From assembly GCF_004681965.1 (NCBI RefSeq), contig NZ_SMLL01000001.1, positions 310,001 to 374,000 on the forward strand: a DNA stretch of 64,000 nucleotides, in the 5' to 3' direction. Below are positions 53,844 through 62,769 of this stretch, piece by piece. Under the pieces are notes generated by a model. That model had not been told where the DNA came from. It searched no databases and saw nothing but the letters and a program-made list of their open reading frames with translations. Every line of letters begins with the position of its first letter. Within the stretch, counting starts at the first letter, position 1. Origin of the DNA: Ramlibacter rhizophilus (GTDB lineage Bacteria > Pseudomonadota > Gammaproteobacteria > Burkholderiales > Burkholderiaceae_C). The position numbers were made by a program, and so were the translations under genes.

Positions 53844-54401
53844 TCAGCGGGAGGTGCGGTCGTAGCCGTCCTGCGAGCCCCACAGGAGGTGGCGCTGCGA
53901 CCAGTCGTGGGTCTTCTCCCAGAGTTCCAGGACTTTCGGCGCCTCGGCTTCGAAGGTGGCGTCCATCTCCGGGGTGGAGGTGTGCACGCTGAGCTCCAGG
54001 CGGTGTCCGCTCGGATCGAAGAAGTAGATCGACAGCAGGAAGTCGTCGTGGTTCGTCGGGCCGATCACCTGGACGCCCTCGGCTTCCAGGTTCGCCTTGG
54101 CCTGGAGCAGCGTTTGCGTGTCCTTCACTCGGAATGCGAAATGCTGGATCCAGCCCGGGGTGCGGGGGTCCCGGCCCGAGGGCTCTCCCTCGTCTCGCGG
54201 ACACTCGAAGAACGCGATGCAGCTGCCGTCTTCCATCTGGAAGAAGATGTGGATGTGCGGGCTGTACTGGCCGGTGGATGGCACGTGGTCCTCGCCCATT
54301 GCATGAATGAACTTGAGGCCGAGGATGCGGGTGTAGAAGTCCACCGTCGCCCGCGCATCCTGGCAGCGGAATGCGGCGTGGTGCAGGCTCTTGATCAACA
54401 T
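53844..54401 (-). CDS. VOC-family (glyoxalase/extradiol dioxygenase fold) protein
   Basis: A 185-residue vicinal-oxygen-chelate protein. Clear metal-ligand positions: histidine in LIKSLHHAAFRCQDARATVD, histidine in GWIQHFAFRV, and glutamate in SGHRLELSVHT. This H-H-E pattern fits an extradiol-type dioxygenase or glyoxalase. The tail after residue 145 (KVLELWEKTHDWSQRHLLWG) is longer than the minimal fold. It is the last gene of a minus-strand unit with a binding protein and an SDR; the 143-base gap before it contains no gene. The ATG at 54401 is chosen. Confidence 0.87.
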   Translation of the reverse strand: MLIKSLHHAAFRCQDARATVDFYTRILGLKFIHAMGEDHVPSTGQYSPHIHIFFQMEDGSCIAFFECPRDEGEPSGRDPRTPGWIQHFAFRVKDTQTLLQAKANLEAEGVQVIGPTNHDDFLLSIYFFDPSGHRLELSVHTSTPEMDATFEAEAPKVLELWEKTHDWSQRHLLWGSQDGYDRTSR

Positions 54402-54544
54402 GGGTCGGTACCTTTCGAAACTTGTGCGTCGCCATGCCGATGGGGACTGCGGCTCGCACGACTGGCTGTCCCGCGGCAACGCATCGAACGAGTCCACGCG
54501 CGGGCTGCCGTACATGCCCGTCATGGACGCCACCCTGCGCCGCC

Positions 54545-55531
54545 TCAGTTCTGGATCTCGATGCCGCGGCGCGCGATGACGCTGCGCCAGCGGGCGATGT
54601 CGTTCTGGACCATCTCGCGCATGGCTTCGGAGCTGCTGTAGGTCGGCTCGCTGCCGGCCCGCAGGAGCGCAGCGCGGACCTCGGGTTTCTTCAGCAAAGC
54701 CTGGACGTCGGCATTCAGCCGCCGCACGATCGCCTCGGGCGTGCCAGCCGGCGCGCCCAGGCCCAGCCAGGAGCGGACCTCGAAGTCCGGCAGGGTGGCG
54801 GCGACCGGGGGCACGTTCGGCAGCGAGGGCCAGGCAGCGGCGCTCGTGACCGCCAGTGCGCGCAGGGTCCCGGACTGCACGTGCGGCAGCGCCACGGTGG
54901 GCGTGTCCACCAGGACATCCACATCGCCCGCCACCACGGCTTGCACCGGTGCGCCGCCGCCCCTGTACGGGACGTGCAGCAGCTCGATGCCTGCGGTGCC
55001 GCCCAGCAGCTCGCCGGCCAGGTGCTGCGTGGACCCCACGCCCACCGAGCTGAAGCTCACCTTTTTCGTGCCGGACCTGGCCATCTGGATCAGGTCGGCA
55101 AGCGACTTGGCCGGATGGTCGGGTCGGACGGCCACCACGAAGGGAAAGGACGTGAGCGTCGAGATGAAGGCGAAGTCCTTCACCGGATCGTAGGGCAGCG
55201 TCCGGCGCATGGCGGCGGACGCCGTGTGCCCGCCGGTGAGCAGCACCAGCGTGTGGCCGTCCGGGGGCGCCTTGGCGACGAAGCTGCTGGCGATCATGCC
55301 TCCGGCGCCGCTCTTGATGTCCACCACCACCGGTTGCTTGAGGGACGCATGCAGCTGCTGCGCGACCAGCCGAGCGATCACATCGGCATTTCCGCCGGCG
55401 CCGAACCCGTGCACCAGTTGCACGGGCCGGTCCGGCCACCCCGTCTGGCCGAAGGAGAAGGGCGCGGCGATAGCGGCGGCGGCGCCGACGAACGTTCGAC
55501 GGCTCAGGGTGGCAGGACGCGAGGGGTTCAT
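54545..55531 (-). CDS. TTT-type periplasmic substrate-binding protein (Bug family)
   Basis: A 328-residue Bug-family binding protein. The N-terminus LSRRTFVGAAAAIAAPFSFG is a good Tat-type signal (SRRTF followed by an alanine-rich stretch). The mature part starts WPDRPVQLVHGFGAGGNADV, then VVVDIKSGAGGMIASSFVAK and HVPYRGGGAPVQAVVAGDVD. It lies between the SDR (57 bases upstream) and the VOC gene. With them it forms a small catabolic unit divergent from the IclR gene. Ligand unknown. Confidence 0.92.
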   Translation of the reverse strand: MNPSRPATLSRRTFVGAAAAIAAPFSFGQTGWPDRPVQLVHGFGAGGNADVIARLVAQQLHASLKQPVVVDIKSGAGGMIASSFVAKAPPDGHTLVLLTGGHTASAAMRRTLPYDPVKDFAFISTLTSFPFVVAVRPDHPAKSLADLIQMARSGTKKVSFSSVGVGSTQHLAGELLGGTAGIELLHVPYRGGGAPVQAVVAGDVDVLVDTPTVALPHVQSGTLRALAVTSAAAWPSLPNVPPVAATLPDFEVRSWLGLGAPAGTPEAIVRRLNADVQALLKKPEVRAALLRAGSEPTYSSSEAMREMVQNDIARWRSVIARRGIEIQN

Positions 55532-55588
55532 GCTGTCTCCGTTGTGGGTGTGGGTTGGTGCTTGCCGTCCGCGCCGATCGGCTGCCGC

Positions 55589-56338
55589 TCAGAGGGTGTG
55601 GCCACCGTCGATCACGATGCGGGTACCGGTAGCGGTGCGCAGGTGCGTGACGCAGGCAAGCACCGCGCAGGCCACATCGTCCGGCGTCACCACGCGCCCG
55701 AGCGGCGTCTGGGTCGCTTTCTTCTCCAGCTCGGCGCGGCTGCGACCCTCGACGAACTCCGTGTCCACCGATGCGGGCGAGACGCACAGCAGCCGGACCG
55801 CCGGGCCGCAGGCACGCGCCATGGCCTGCGTCATCGTGTCCAACGCCGCCTTCGCGGCGCAGTAGGCGATGTTGCTGCCCGCACCGGTGAAGGCGGACAC
55901 GGACGACACGTTGACCACGACGGCGTCACCCGAGGCGCGCAGCAGCGGCAGCAAGGCGCGTGTGATGGCGTACGGGCCACCTGCGTTCGCAACCAGCAGG
56001 GAATTGAACAGCTCGGGCGTTAGCGCATCGAAGTCGGCATGCGCAATGCGCCGCGTGTACCCCGCGGAATTGACGAGCACATGGACCGCCCCGAAGCGCT
56101 CGGCGAGCCGGCGGGCGGCGTCCGCGTGCGCCTGCGAATCCTCGAGCGGAATGCACATGGCCATGTGCCCGGTGCCCGCGAGTTCGGCGACCAGCTGCTG
56201 AGCCCGCCCTTCGCCGCTGTAATAGCCGACGACAACGTTCGCGCCCTGGGCAGCGAGCAGGCGCACGCAGGCTGCGCCGATGCCGCTGCTGCCTCCCGTG
56301 ACGACAGCCGTTCGGCCTTCGAGTGGTCGATGTTCCAT
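55589..56338 (-). CDS. SDR-family NAD(P)-dependent oxidoreductase
   Basis: A 249-residue classical short-chain dehydrogenase. Cofactor motif VVTGGSSGIGAACVRLL, NSAG in HVLVNSAGYT, catalytic serine in NVSSVSAFTG and YCAAK for the tyrosine and lysine. The C-terminal RIVIDGGHTL is typical. It is first in the minus-strand unit SDR, binding protein, VOC, and starts 57 bases from the divergent IclR gene. Its role would be oxidation or reduction of the compound handled by that unit. Confidence 0.92.
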   Translation of the reverse strand: MEHRPLEGRTAVVTGGSSGIGAACVRLLAAQGANVVVGYYSGEGRAQQLVAELAGTGHMAMCIPLEDSQAHADAARRLAERFGAVHVLVNSAGYTRRIAHADFDALTPELFNSLLVANAGGPYAITRALLPLLRASGDAVVVNVSSVSAFTGAGSNIAYCAAKAALDTMTQAMARACGPAVRLLCVSPASVDTEFVEGRSRAELEKKATQTPLGRVVTPDDVACAVLACVTHLRTATGTRIVIDGGHTL

Positions 56339-56379
56339 GCCGACAATTGAACGACACCGGCTCCGGCGCAGGACACGCT

Positions 56380-56396
56380 TGTACGATAGTCGAACA
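56380..56396. promoter_or_regulatory. Quasi-palindrome in the SDR/IclR divergent gap
   Basis: TGTACGATAGTCGAACA agrees with its own reverse complement at 12 of 17 positions. It directly abuts the ATG of the IclR gene in the short gap shared with the divergent SDR. It is a candidate autoregulatory IclR site that could also affect the SDR promoter. Confidence 0.35.
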
Positions 56397-57193
56397 TGAC
56401 TTCAGCGATCGAAGCCGGCTCCCTCCGACGCGGCGTGGTTCTGCTCAAGCTCCTGGCGACGGCCGGCTCCCGGGGCCTGTCCCTGACCGAGCTTGCCGCT
56501 GCCACTGCTCTGCCGCATCCTTCCGTCCACCGCGTCCTCAAGCAGCTGGTGGCCGAACGCCTCGTGGAACAGGAGCCGGACGCTCATCGCTATCGCCTCG
56601 GCCCGCTGACCTTCGAACTGGGGCTGGCCGGCTCCATCATGTTCGACATCCGCGACCTGTGCGAGCCGGCCATGCAGGGGCTGGCGCAGGGAACGGGCGA
56701 CACGATCTACCTGGTCGCGCGCAGTGGCTTCGATGCGGTGTGCGTTCACCGCACGGAAGGGTCCTTTCCGATCAGGACGCTGGTGCTCGAGGTCGGGAGC
56801 CGGCGTCCGCTCGGTGTGGGCGCCGGCGGGCTCGCCATCCTGGCGATGATGAAGGACGAGGAACGTGCCGAGGTGATCGAGCGGGTCGCGCCCAAGCTGC
56901 GTTCCTTCGGTGGCCTCACGGCCGCCGTCCTCGCCCAGGCCTGCAGGAAGACCCGGTCCCTGGGGGCCAGCGTGATCCAGGACACCGTGAACCTGGGCGT
57001 CAGTGCCGTCGGCAGGGCCTTCCGCGACGCACTGGGCCAGCCGGTCGGTGCGCTGAGCGTGGCTGCCATGAGCCAGCGCATGACGGCGACGCGGATCCGC
57101 CGGATCTCCTCGGAGCTGCAAGTCGCCTGCGAGGAAGTGGAGGCTCGTTTGCGCGCCCATCGCCAGCGAAGCCGATGGGGTGGCCGGGCCTAG
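56396..57193 (+). CDS. IclR-family transcriptional regulator
   Basis: A 265-residue IclR-type regulator. The N-terminal winged helix shows RRGVVLLKLLATAGSRGLSL followed by ATALPHPSVHRVLKQLVAER. The effector domain has DTIYLVARSGFDAVCVHRTE and RRPLGVGAGGLAILAMM. It sits between two catabolic units, SDR/binding protein/VOC to the left and binding protein/FAD oxidoreductase/aminotransferase to the right. It may control one or both. The effector is unknown. Confidence 0.92.
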   Translation: MTSAIEAGSLRRGVVLLKLLATAGSRGLSLTELAAATALPHPSVHRVLKQLVAERLVEQEPDAHRYRLGPLTFELGLAGSIMFDIRDLCEPAMQGLAQGTGDTIYLVARSGFDAVCVHRTEGSFPIRTLVLEVGSRRPLGVGAGGLAILAMMKDEERAEVIERVAPKLRSFGGLTAAVLAQACRKTRSLGASVIQDTVNLGVSAVGRAFRDALGQPVGALSVAAMSQRMTATRIRRISSELQVACEEVEARLRAHRQRSRWGGRA

Positions 57194-57336
57194 GAGCGTG
57201 GGCGGCAGAAAGCGGGCGCGCGCCGTGGTCGCCGGGCCCTGCGCCGCACCTGCACCGTTCGCCCTTAGTCCGGCGATCACGGGCTTGCAGGGTGGCCGGC
57301 GCGCGACGGCGCGGCTTGCTTGGCAGGTATGGGACA

Positions 57337-57349
57337 TAACCTCGGGTTA
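57337..57349. promoter_or_regulatory. Short inverted repeat upstream of the 57446 operon
   Basis: TAACC, TCG, GGTTA is a perfect 5-base inverted repeat in an AT-richer patch of the otherwise GC-rich 252-base gap between the IclR gene and the next binding protein. It lies about 100 bases before that start, a suitable place for an operator. Nothing else was seen in the gap. Confidence 0.35.
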
Positions 57350-57445
57350 ACGCATCACCAACTCTTTTCATTTGACGTGCCGGGTGGGGGTTCGCACCAT
57401 CGGCGACAGAGGTTGCCCGCGACCCGATCGAAGAAGGAGACACCG

Positions 57446-58420
57446 ATGCTGCCCATCCCGCCCCACACCCTCACCCGGCGCACCTTGCTGGCGGCCCTGG
57501 CCGCTGCCGCCGCGCCCACCTTCGCACAGGGCCAGGCCTTCCCCACGGGTCCGGTCAAGCTGATCCTTCCGCAGCCGCCGGGCGGCGCCGCGGGTCGCCT
57601 GGCCCGCATGATCGGCGACAGGTTGGAGGCGCACTGGAAGCAAGCCGTCGTGGTGGAACACAAGCCAGGCGGCGGCGTGGTCATCGGCACCCAGGCCGTG
57701 TCGCGCTCCGCGCCGGACGGGCACACGATCGGCCTCCTGGGGAGCTCGCTCACCATCAACGCGGTGCAGCGCAACGACCTTCCTTATCAGGTAAAGGACC
57801 TGCAGGCGCTGGCCCGGGTCGGCTACTACACGGTCGGCCTGGTGGCGGCGGCGAATTTTCCCGCCGACGATATCAAGGGCCTGGTCGCGTTGGCGAAGAA
57901 GCAGCCGCCCGACAGCATCTCGTTCGGCTCGAACGGCATCGGTACCTCCGCCCAGCTCGCCGGAGAAATGCTGAACCACATGGCGGGCATCCAGCTGCAG
58001 CACGTGCCCTACAACGGGGCGGCCAAGATGTACACGGACATCATGGGCGGTGTCCTGCCGATCGGGTTTTCCGTGGTGAGTTCGGCCGAACAGTTCGTCA
58101 AGTCCGGGCAGATGAAGGTACTCGGGGTCACCAGCTCCCAACGCAGCCCGCTCTATCCCCAGTGGCCTGCCATTGCCGAAACGCTGCCGGGGTTCGAGGC
58201 AGTGAACTGGGCCGGCTTCTTCGGCCCGGCCGGCATCCCCGCGCCGATCGTCCGGCAACTCGGGACCGACCTGCTTGCCGTGCTGGGCACCCCGGAGATG
58301 GTCAAGGCTCTCGCCGCCATGGGCATCGAGCACGCGCCGCAAGGACCGGCGGAGTTCACCGACTTCGCACACGGCGAGCTGAAGCGATTCGCGGCCATCA
58401 CCCGGCCCCTGCAGAAGTAA
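57446..58420 (+). CDS. TTT-type periplasmic substrate-binding protein (Bug family)
   Basis: A 324-residue Bug-family binding protein. The N-terminus LTRRTLLAALAAAAAPTFAQ is a Tat-like signal (TRRTLL). The mature part starts FPTGPVKLILPQPPGGAAGR, followed by VVVEHKPGGGVVIGTQAVSR and FGSNGIGTSAQLAGEMLNHM. The ATG at 57446 has AAGGAGA upstream. It ends 9 bases before the FAD oxidoreductase gene and is the first of three co-directional genes. It is the sixth such protein in the window. Confidence 0.92.
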   Translation: MLPIPPHTLTRRTLLAALAAAAAPTFAQGQAFPTGPVKLILPQPPGGAAGRLARMIGDRLEAHWKQAVVVEHKPGGGVVIGTQAVSRSAPDGHTIGLLGSSLTINAVQRNDLPYQVKDLQALARVGYYTVGLVAAANFPADDIKGLVALAKKQPPDSISFGSNGIGTSAQLAGEMLNHMAGIQLQHVPYNGAAKMYTDIMGGVLPIGFSVVSSAEQFVKSGQMKVLGVTSSQRSPLYPQWPAIAETLPGFEAVNWAGFFGPAGIPAPIVRQLGTDLLAVLGTPEMVKALAAMGIEHAPQGPAEFTDFAHGELKRFAAITRPLQK

Positions 58421-58429
58421 GGAATCTTC

Positions 58430-59851
58430 GTGAGTACGAGTTACCAGCTGTCCCGCAGCATCCCGTCCGATCCACCGTACGACCTCGTTGTCGCGGGCGG
58501 CGGCCCCGCCGGAACCGCCGCGGCCGTTTGCGCGGCGCGCCTGGGGCTCAAGGTCCTGCTGGCCGAAGCCACCGGCTGCCTGGGCGGCATGGGAACCAGC
58601 GGGCTCGTCGCGTCGTTCGGGCCGGTGTCCGACGGCGAACGCATGCTCGTGGGCGGCTTCATGAAGGAGCTGCTGGCGACGATGTGGGAGCAGAAGGCCT
58701 TCGCACCGCAGGTCACGCCGGACTACCTGAACCGGCAGCTCAATCGCTGGGTGCCGTTCAGTCCCGAGCACCTCAAGCGGATCCTCGACGCGTTCGCGAT
58801 GGAAGCCGGTGTGGAGGTGCGTTTCTTCACCCGCGTGGTGGAAGCCGACGTCGACGGCAAGCGCATCGACGGCGTCGTTCTGGCCAACGTGGAGGGCCTG
58901 CGGCATGTGCCCGCCCGCGCTTTCATCGACGCCACGGGCGACGCGGCGCTGGCCGCCCTCGCGGGCGCGGAGTGCAAGGTGGTGCTGCGCGACACCGACA
59001 CGGTGGCACCCAGCACGCTCTGCTCACTCCTGGCCGGGATGGACTGGACGCACCCCGACTACCAAGGCCAGGGCATGGACGCGGTGAAGGCGCGCGTGCG
59101 AAACGAGCTCGTGCCCAAGGCCATCGAGGACGGCTTCTTCACGCAGGAGGACCGCTTCTTTCCGGGGATGAACCGGGTCGGACCGCACGGTGCGACGCTG
59201 AACGCGGGCCATGTCTTCAACCTCAACCCGCTGTCGGTGCGCAGCCTGTCGGACGGAATGATGTTCGGCCGCAAGCTTGCGCTGGAGTACACCGAGTTCT
59301 ACCGCCAGTACGTCCCCGGCTGCGAGCAGCTGGAGCTTCTGACCACGGCACCGGTGATGGGCGTGCGCGACTCTCGCCGCATCGTCGGCGAGTTCGAGCT
59401 GAAGATCGAGGACTTCCTCGCGCGCCGGCAGTTTGCGGACCAGGTGGCCGTCTACAACCGGCCGACGGACGTTCATCCCAGCGACACCAGCAAAAAGGAG
59501 TACGAGCGGTTCCTCAAGGACTTCCACGGCAAGGACAACCTCGGCCGCGGCGAGTGCGTGGGCATCCCCTACGGCATCCTCGTGCCGCGGGGTGCGCAGA
59601 ACCTGTGGGTGGCGGGCCGGTGCCATTCCAGCGACACCAAGGTGCATGGCTCCATCCGGGCGCAGTCGGCGGCCTACATGATGGGGCAGGCCGTGGGCAC
59701 GGCAGCCGCGCAGTCCCTGGCGACCGGACAGCCGGCGAACGACCTGGACACGCGCCAGCTGGTCGAAACCTTGCGCGAGCAGGGCGCCTACCTGCCGCAG
59801 GCCGAACTCGCCCGCGAAATGACCCGGGCGGAAGCGACATCGACGTGCTGA
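58430..59851 (+). CDS. FAD-dependent oxidoreductase (FAD_oxidored family)
   Basis: A 473-residue flavoprotein. The N-terminal dinucleotide motif is YDLVVAGGGPAGTAAAVCAA, followed by LLAEATGCLGGMGTSGLV. A second conserved patch, FIDATGDAALAALAGAECKV, is typical of this FAD_oxidored group, and the C-terminal block is LWVAGRCHSSDTKVHGSIRA. The start is a GTG at 58430. It overlaps the aminotransferase gene by 7 bases. Family members oxidise or dehydrogenate varied small molecules and none of the known substrates can be assigned here. Confidence 0.9.
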   Translation: MSTSYQLSRSIPSDPPYDLVVAGGGPAGTAAAVCAARLGLKVLLAEATGCLGGMGTSGLVASFGPVSDGERMLVGGFMKELLATMWEQKAFAPQVTPDYLNRQLNRWVPFSPEHLKRILDAFAMEAGVEVRFFTRVVEADVDGKRIDGVVLANVEGLRHVPARAFIDATGDAALAALAGAECKVVLRDTDTVAPSTLCSLLAGMDWTHPDYQGQGMDAVKARVRNELVPKAIEDGFFTQEDRFFPGMNRVGPHGATLNAGHVFNLNPLSVRSLSDGMMFGRKLALEYTEFYRQYVPGCEQLELLTTAPVMGVRDSRRIVGEFELKIEDFLARRQFADQVAVYNRPTDVHPSDTSKKEYERFLKDFHGKDNLGRGECVGIPYGILVPRGAQNLWVAGRCHSSDTKVHGSIRAQSAAYMMGQAVGTAAAQSLATGQPANDLDTRQLVETLREQGAYLPQAELAREMTRAEATSTC

Positions 59852-61077
59852 CCCTCGACTTCCACCCCAGCGGCCGCCACTTCCTGCAGATCCCCGGGCC
59901 ATCGCCGGTGCCCGACCGGATCCTGCGGGCCATCAGCCTGCCCACCATCGACCACCGTGGCCCGGAGTTCGGCGCCCTCGGCAAGCGGGTGCTGGCCGGC
60001 ATGCAGCAGGTGTTCCAGACCGAGCATCCGGTGGTGATCTACCCGGCCTCGGGGACCGGCGCCTGGGAAGCGGCGCTCGTGAACACGCTGAGCCGCGGCG
60101 ATCGGGTGCTGATGTACGAGACCGGGCACTTCGCCTCGCTGTGGCACAAGCTCGCGACTCGACTCGGCCTGGAAGCCGAATTGCTCGCACTGCCGGGCGG
60201 CGAGGGCTGGCGCAAGGGCGTGCAGGCGACGCTGATCGAAGAGCGGCTGAAGGCGGACACCGGCCACGCGATCAAGGCGGTCTGCGTGGTGCACAACGAA
60301 ACCTCCACGGGCGCCACCAGCGACATTGAGGCGGTACGCCGCGCACTCGATGCTGCCCGGCACCCGGCCCTGTTGCTGGTCGACACCATCTCGGGGCTCG
60401 CGGCGGCCGACTACCGGCACGATGCCTGGGGTGTCGACGTGAGCATCTCGGGTTCACAGAAGGGGCTGATGCTGCCCCCGGGCATCAGCTTCAACGCACT
60501 GTCGCCGCGGGCGCTGCAAGCCAGCAGGGTGGCGCAGCTTCCCAGGTCCTTCTGGGCCTGGGACGAGATGCTCGAACTCAACGCTTCGGGCTACTTCCCG
60601 TACACACCCACGACCAACCTGCTGTACGGCCTGGCCGAAGCCTGCGACATGCTGCTCGACCGGCGCACCGGGGGCCTGGAGGGCGTGTTTGCCCGCCACC
60701 GCCGCTGGGCCGAGGGCGTGCGGGCGGCTGTCGAGGCGTGGGGCCTGGAGCTGCAGTGCACGGAAGCGGCGAGCCAGTCGCCGGTGCTGACCGGCGTGGT
60801 CACCCCGCCAGGCGTCGACGCGGACCAGGTTCGCCATCTGATCCACCAGCGCTTCGACCTGTCGCTCGGCACGGGGCTGGGGAGGCTCAAGGGGCGCATG
60901 TTCCGCATCGGCCACCTGGGCGACTGCAACGACCTGACGCTGATGGCGGCGCTCTGCGGGTGCGAGATGGGCCTGAAGCTCGCGGGCGTGCGGCTGGCGG
61001 GGTCGGGCGTGATCGCGGCGATGGCGCATTTTGCGGCGCACCCGCAGCCCGGCGCGCTACCGTGTTCCGGCACGTAG
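59845..61077 (+). CDS. Class V aminotransferase (alanine/serine-glyoxylate aminotransferase-like)
   Basis: A 410-residue PLP enzyme of aminotransferase class V. The PLP lysine is in VSISGSQKGLMLPPGISF. Other landmarks are LQIPGPSPVPDRILRAISLP near the start, YPASGTGAWEAALVNTLSRG for phosphate binding, and ETSTGATSDIEAVRRALD. These resemble alanine--glyoxylate and serine--glyoxylate aminotransferases. The GTG at 59845 overlaps the stop of the FAD oxidoreductase gene by 7 bases. A role in moving an amino group from or to the oxidoreductase product is plausible. Confidence 0.9.
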   Translation: MLTLDFHPSGRHFLQIPGPSPVPDRILRAISLPTIDHRGPEFGALGKRVLAGMQQVFQTEHPVVIYPASGTGAWEAALVNTLSRGDRVLMYETGHFASLWHKLATRLGLEAELLALPGGEGWRKGVQATLIEERLKADTGHAIKAVCVVHNETSTGATSDIEAVRRALDAARHPALLLVDTISGLAAADYRHDAWGVDVSISGSQKGLMLPPGISFNALSPRALQASRVAQLPRSFWAWDEMLELNASGYFPYTPTTNLLYGLAEACDMLLDRRTGGLEGVFARHRRWAEGVRAAVEAWGLELQCTEAASQSPVLTGVVTPPGVDADQVRHLIHQRFDLSLGTGLGRLKGRMFRIGHLGDCNDLTLMAALCGCEMGLKLAGVRLAGSGVIAAMAHFAAHPQPGALPCSGT

Positions 61078-61093
61078 CGCCGGACCGCGCCGC

Positions 61094-61987
61094 TCAGTCG
61101 CGCATCGCCTGCTTCCACACCGTGTCGAAGGTCTCGCAGAAGGCCTCCTGCAGCTGCGACGGCGGCCGGTAGCGATTGCGCACGACGGCCACCGGCAGCC
61201 GCTCGCGGGTGCGGAACGGCCGGATCGCGAGCTGCTGGAACGTCGGTCCGGCCACGGCGGCGCGGTCCACGACCGCAATGCCACCGCCGGCCTGTGCCTG
61301 CCAGCACGCCGACGTGGCCGATCGCACATGGAAATGCACCTGCAGCGCCGCCGCCGCCTTGCCGTAGGCGCGCTGCAGCGCCTGCCCATACGGCGTGTCC
61401 GGGGGTGAGCCGATCACGCGCTCCCCGAGCAGATCGCGCGGGGAGACGCTGCGCCTGGCGGCGAGTGGGTGCTCCGGGGGGACGACACAGGAGAAGCCGC
61501 ACTGGTAGCTTCGCACCTGCACAAGGTTAGGGTGCTCGTTGGGAAGCAGCGCGACGCCCACTTCGGCCGAATGGTCCAGGAGTGCGTCCACCATGATGGG
61601 CGCGATCAGGATCTCCATGCGGCTTTGCAGGCCCGGGTAGCGCTCGGCAAGCAGGGCCAGCGTGCGCGGCACCAGGTACGCGGCGAGGCTCGCCGAGACG
61701 GCGACGCTGAGCGTTCCGCTGCGTGGCGAGGCAAGGCTGCGCGAGACGTCGCGCACGCGCTCCACGCCCCGCCACAGGGCCTCGATCTCCGTGCGCAGTG
61801 CCTGAGCCTCGGGCGTGGGAACCAGCCGCCCCTTGATGCGCGAGAACAGCGCGAATCCGAGCTGTCGCTGCGCCTGGGCCAAGACCTTGCTGATGGCGGG
61901 CTGCGACACGTGCAGCAGCTCGGCGGCGCCACCCACCCCGCCGGTGAGCATGACGGCGCGGAACACTTCCATCTGCCGCAGGTTCAT
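61094..61987 (-). CDS. LysR-family transcriptional regulator
   Basis: A 297-residue LysR-type regulator. Helix-turn-helix: MNLRQMEVFRAVMLTGGVGG followed by LLHVSQPAISKVLAQAQRQL. The effector domain covers about residues 90-290 (SLASPRSGTLSVAVSASLAA, and HPLAARRSVSPRDLLGERVI). It is convergent with the aminotransferase gene and has 184 bases upstream before the DUF1185 stop. It is not in the usual divergent position to a target, so its target is unclear. Confidence 0.92.
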   Translation of the reverse strand: MNLRQMEVFRAVMLTGGVGGAAELLHVSQPAISKVLAQAQRQLGFALFSRIKGRLVPTPEAQALRTEIEALWRGVERVRDVSRSLASPRSGTLSVAVSASLAAYLVPRTLALLAERYPGLQSRMEILIAPIMVDALLDHSAEVGVALLPNEHPNLVQVRSYQCGFSCVVPPEHPLAARRSVSPRDLLGERVIGSPPDTPYGQALQRAYGKAAAALQVHFHVRSATSACWQAQAGGGIAVVDRAAVAGPTFQQLAIRPFRTRERLPVAVVRNRYRPPSQLQEAFCETFDTVWKQAMRD

Positions 61988-62171
61988 GGGCGGCCACGCT
62001 CCCGCATGGCGACCGGCCGCATCGACCCGCCCGGCCCCATGGCAGCAGACCCGTCGGGCCGCGTCGCCCGAACACCGCCCGTCATCCGTGAGCCGGCGCG
62101 CATCCTGGTCGTGCTCGCCGTCGGGCCTGGGGCCATGTCACGCCGATTGCGCAGGTGCTGCCCCCGCGTTC

Positions 62172-62753
62172 CTAGAACGAGGGCCCCTGACCGGCTTCGA
62201 CCTGCTCGCGCGTGACGCCCTGCAAGCGCGCATGGATGCGGGCGCCCGTTCCCATCGCGAGCGCGAACACCAGCTCGCGCGGCCGCGGCGCGTCGTGGAT
62301 GCACAGCGCCGTCGTGTTGTAGTGGCTGCGCACCCACGGTGAATTCACGTAGACGAGCGGGATCTGCAGCTGCGACCCCAGCGCGGCCACCATCTTTCCG
62401 GCGCTCACGAAGCCCTTGGCGCCCAGCACCTCCTTGATGCCCGCGCCGCCGGGCGCGTGCCAGGCGGCTGCGTGCTCGAGTTCGCCGTCGGTGCCCACCA
62501 TGGAGCCCTTGCCGAACACCTGGATGTCGGACTTGTCCGTCCCCAGGTTCGCCAGCAGCTGCTGCGCCAGGTCCATTGCCAGCGGCTTGAGCGAGTTCAT
62601 GAACGGCATCAGGTCGGATTCGAAGCGCCCCGCGAAGGGGTTCTCCATCACCACCGCCGCAACGCCGAGGCGCAAGGGCTGGGCGGCGGGCTTGCCCCCG
62701 TCGTGGTGGATGATCTCCTGGCAGAAGAAGGACTTGCGGATCCGGTGCTCCAT
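62172..62753 (-). CDS. Amino acid synthesis family protein (DUF1185)
   Basis: A 193-residue protein of the DUF1185/AA_synth family. It begins MEHRIRKSFFCQEIIHHDGG and includes RLGVAAVVMENPFAGRFESD, GKGSMVGTDGELEHAAAWHA and SHYNTTALCIHDAPRPRELV. The family name comes from a loose link with amino acid synthesis and the reaction is unknown. The start at 62753 is chosen because the upstream frame overlaps the GntR gene. It is 16 bases downstream of the GntR regulator stop, so both share a transcript. Confidence 0.87.
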   Translation of the reverse strand: MEHRIRKSFFCQEIIHHDGGKPAAQPLRLGVAAVVMENPFAGRFESDLMPFMNSLKPLAMDLAQQLLANLGTDKSDIQVFGKGSMVGTDGELEHAAAWHAPGGAGIKEVLGAKGFVSAGKMVAALGSQLQIPLVYVNSPWVRSHYNTTALCIHDAPRPRELVFALAMGTGARIHARLQGVTREQVEAGQGPSF

Positions 62754-62769
62754 TGCGTGTTTTCCTCGG

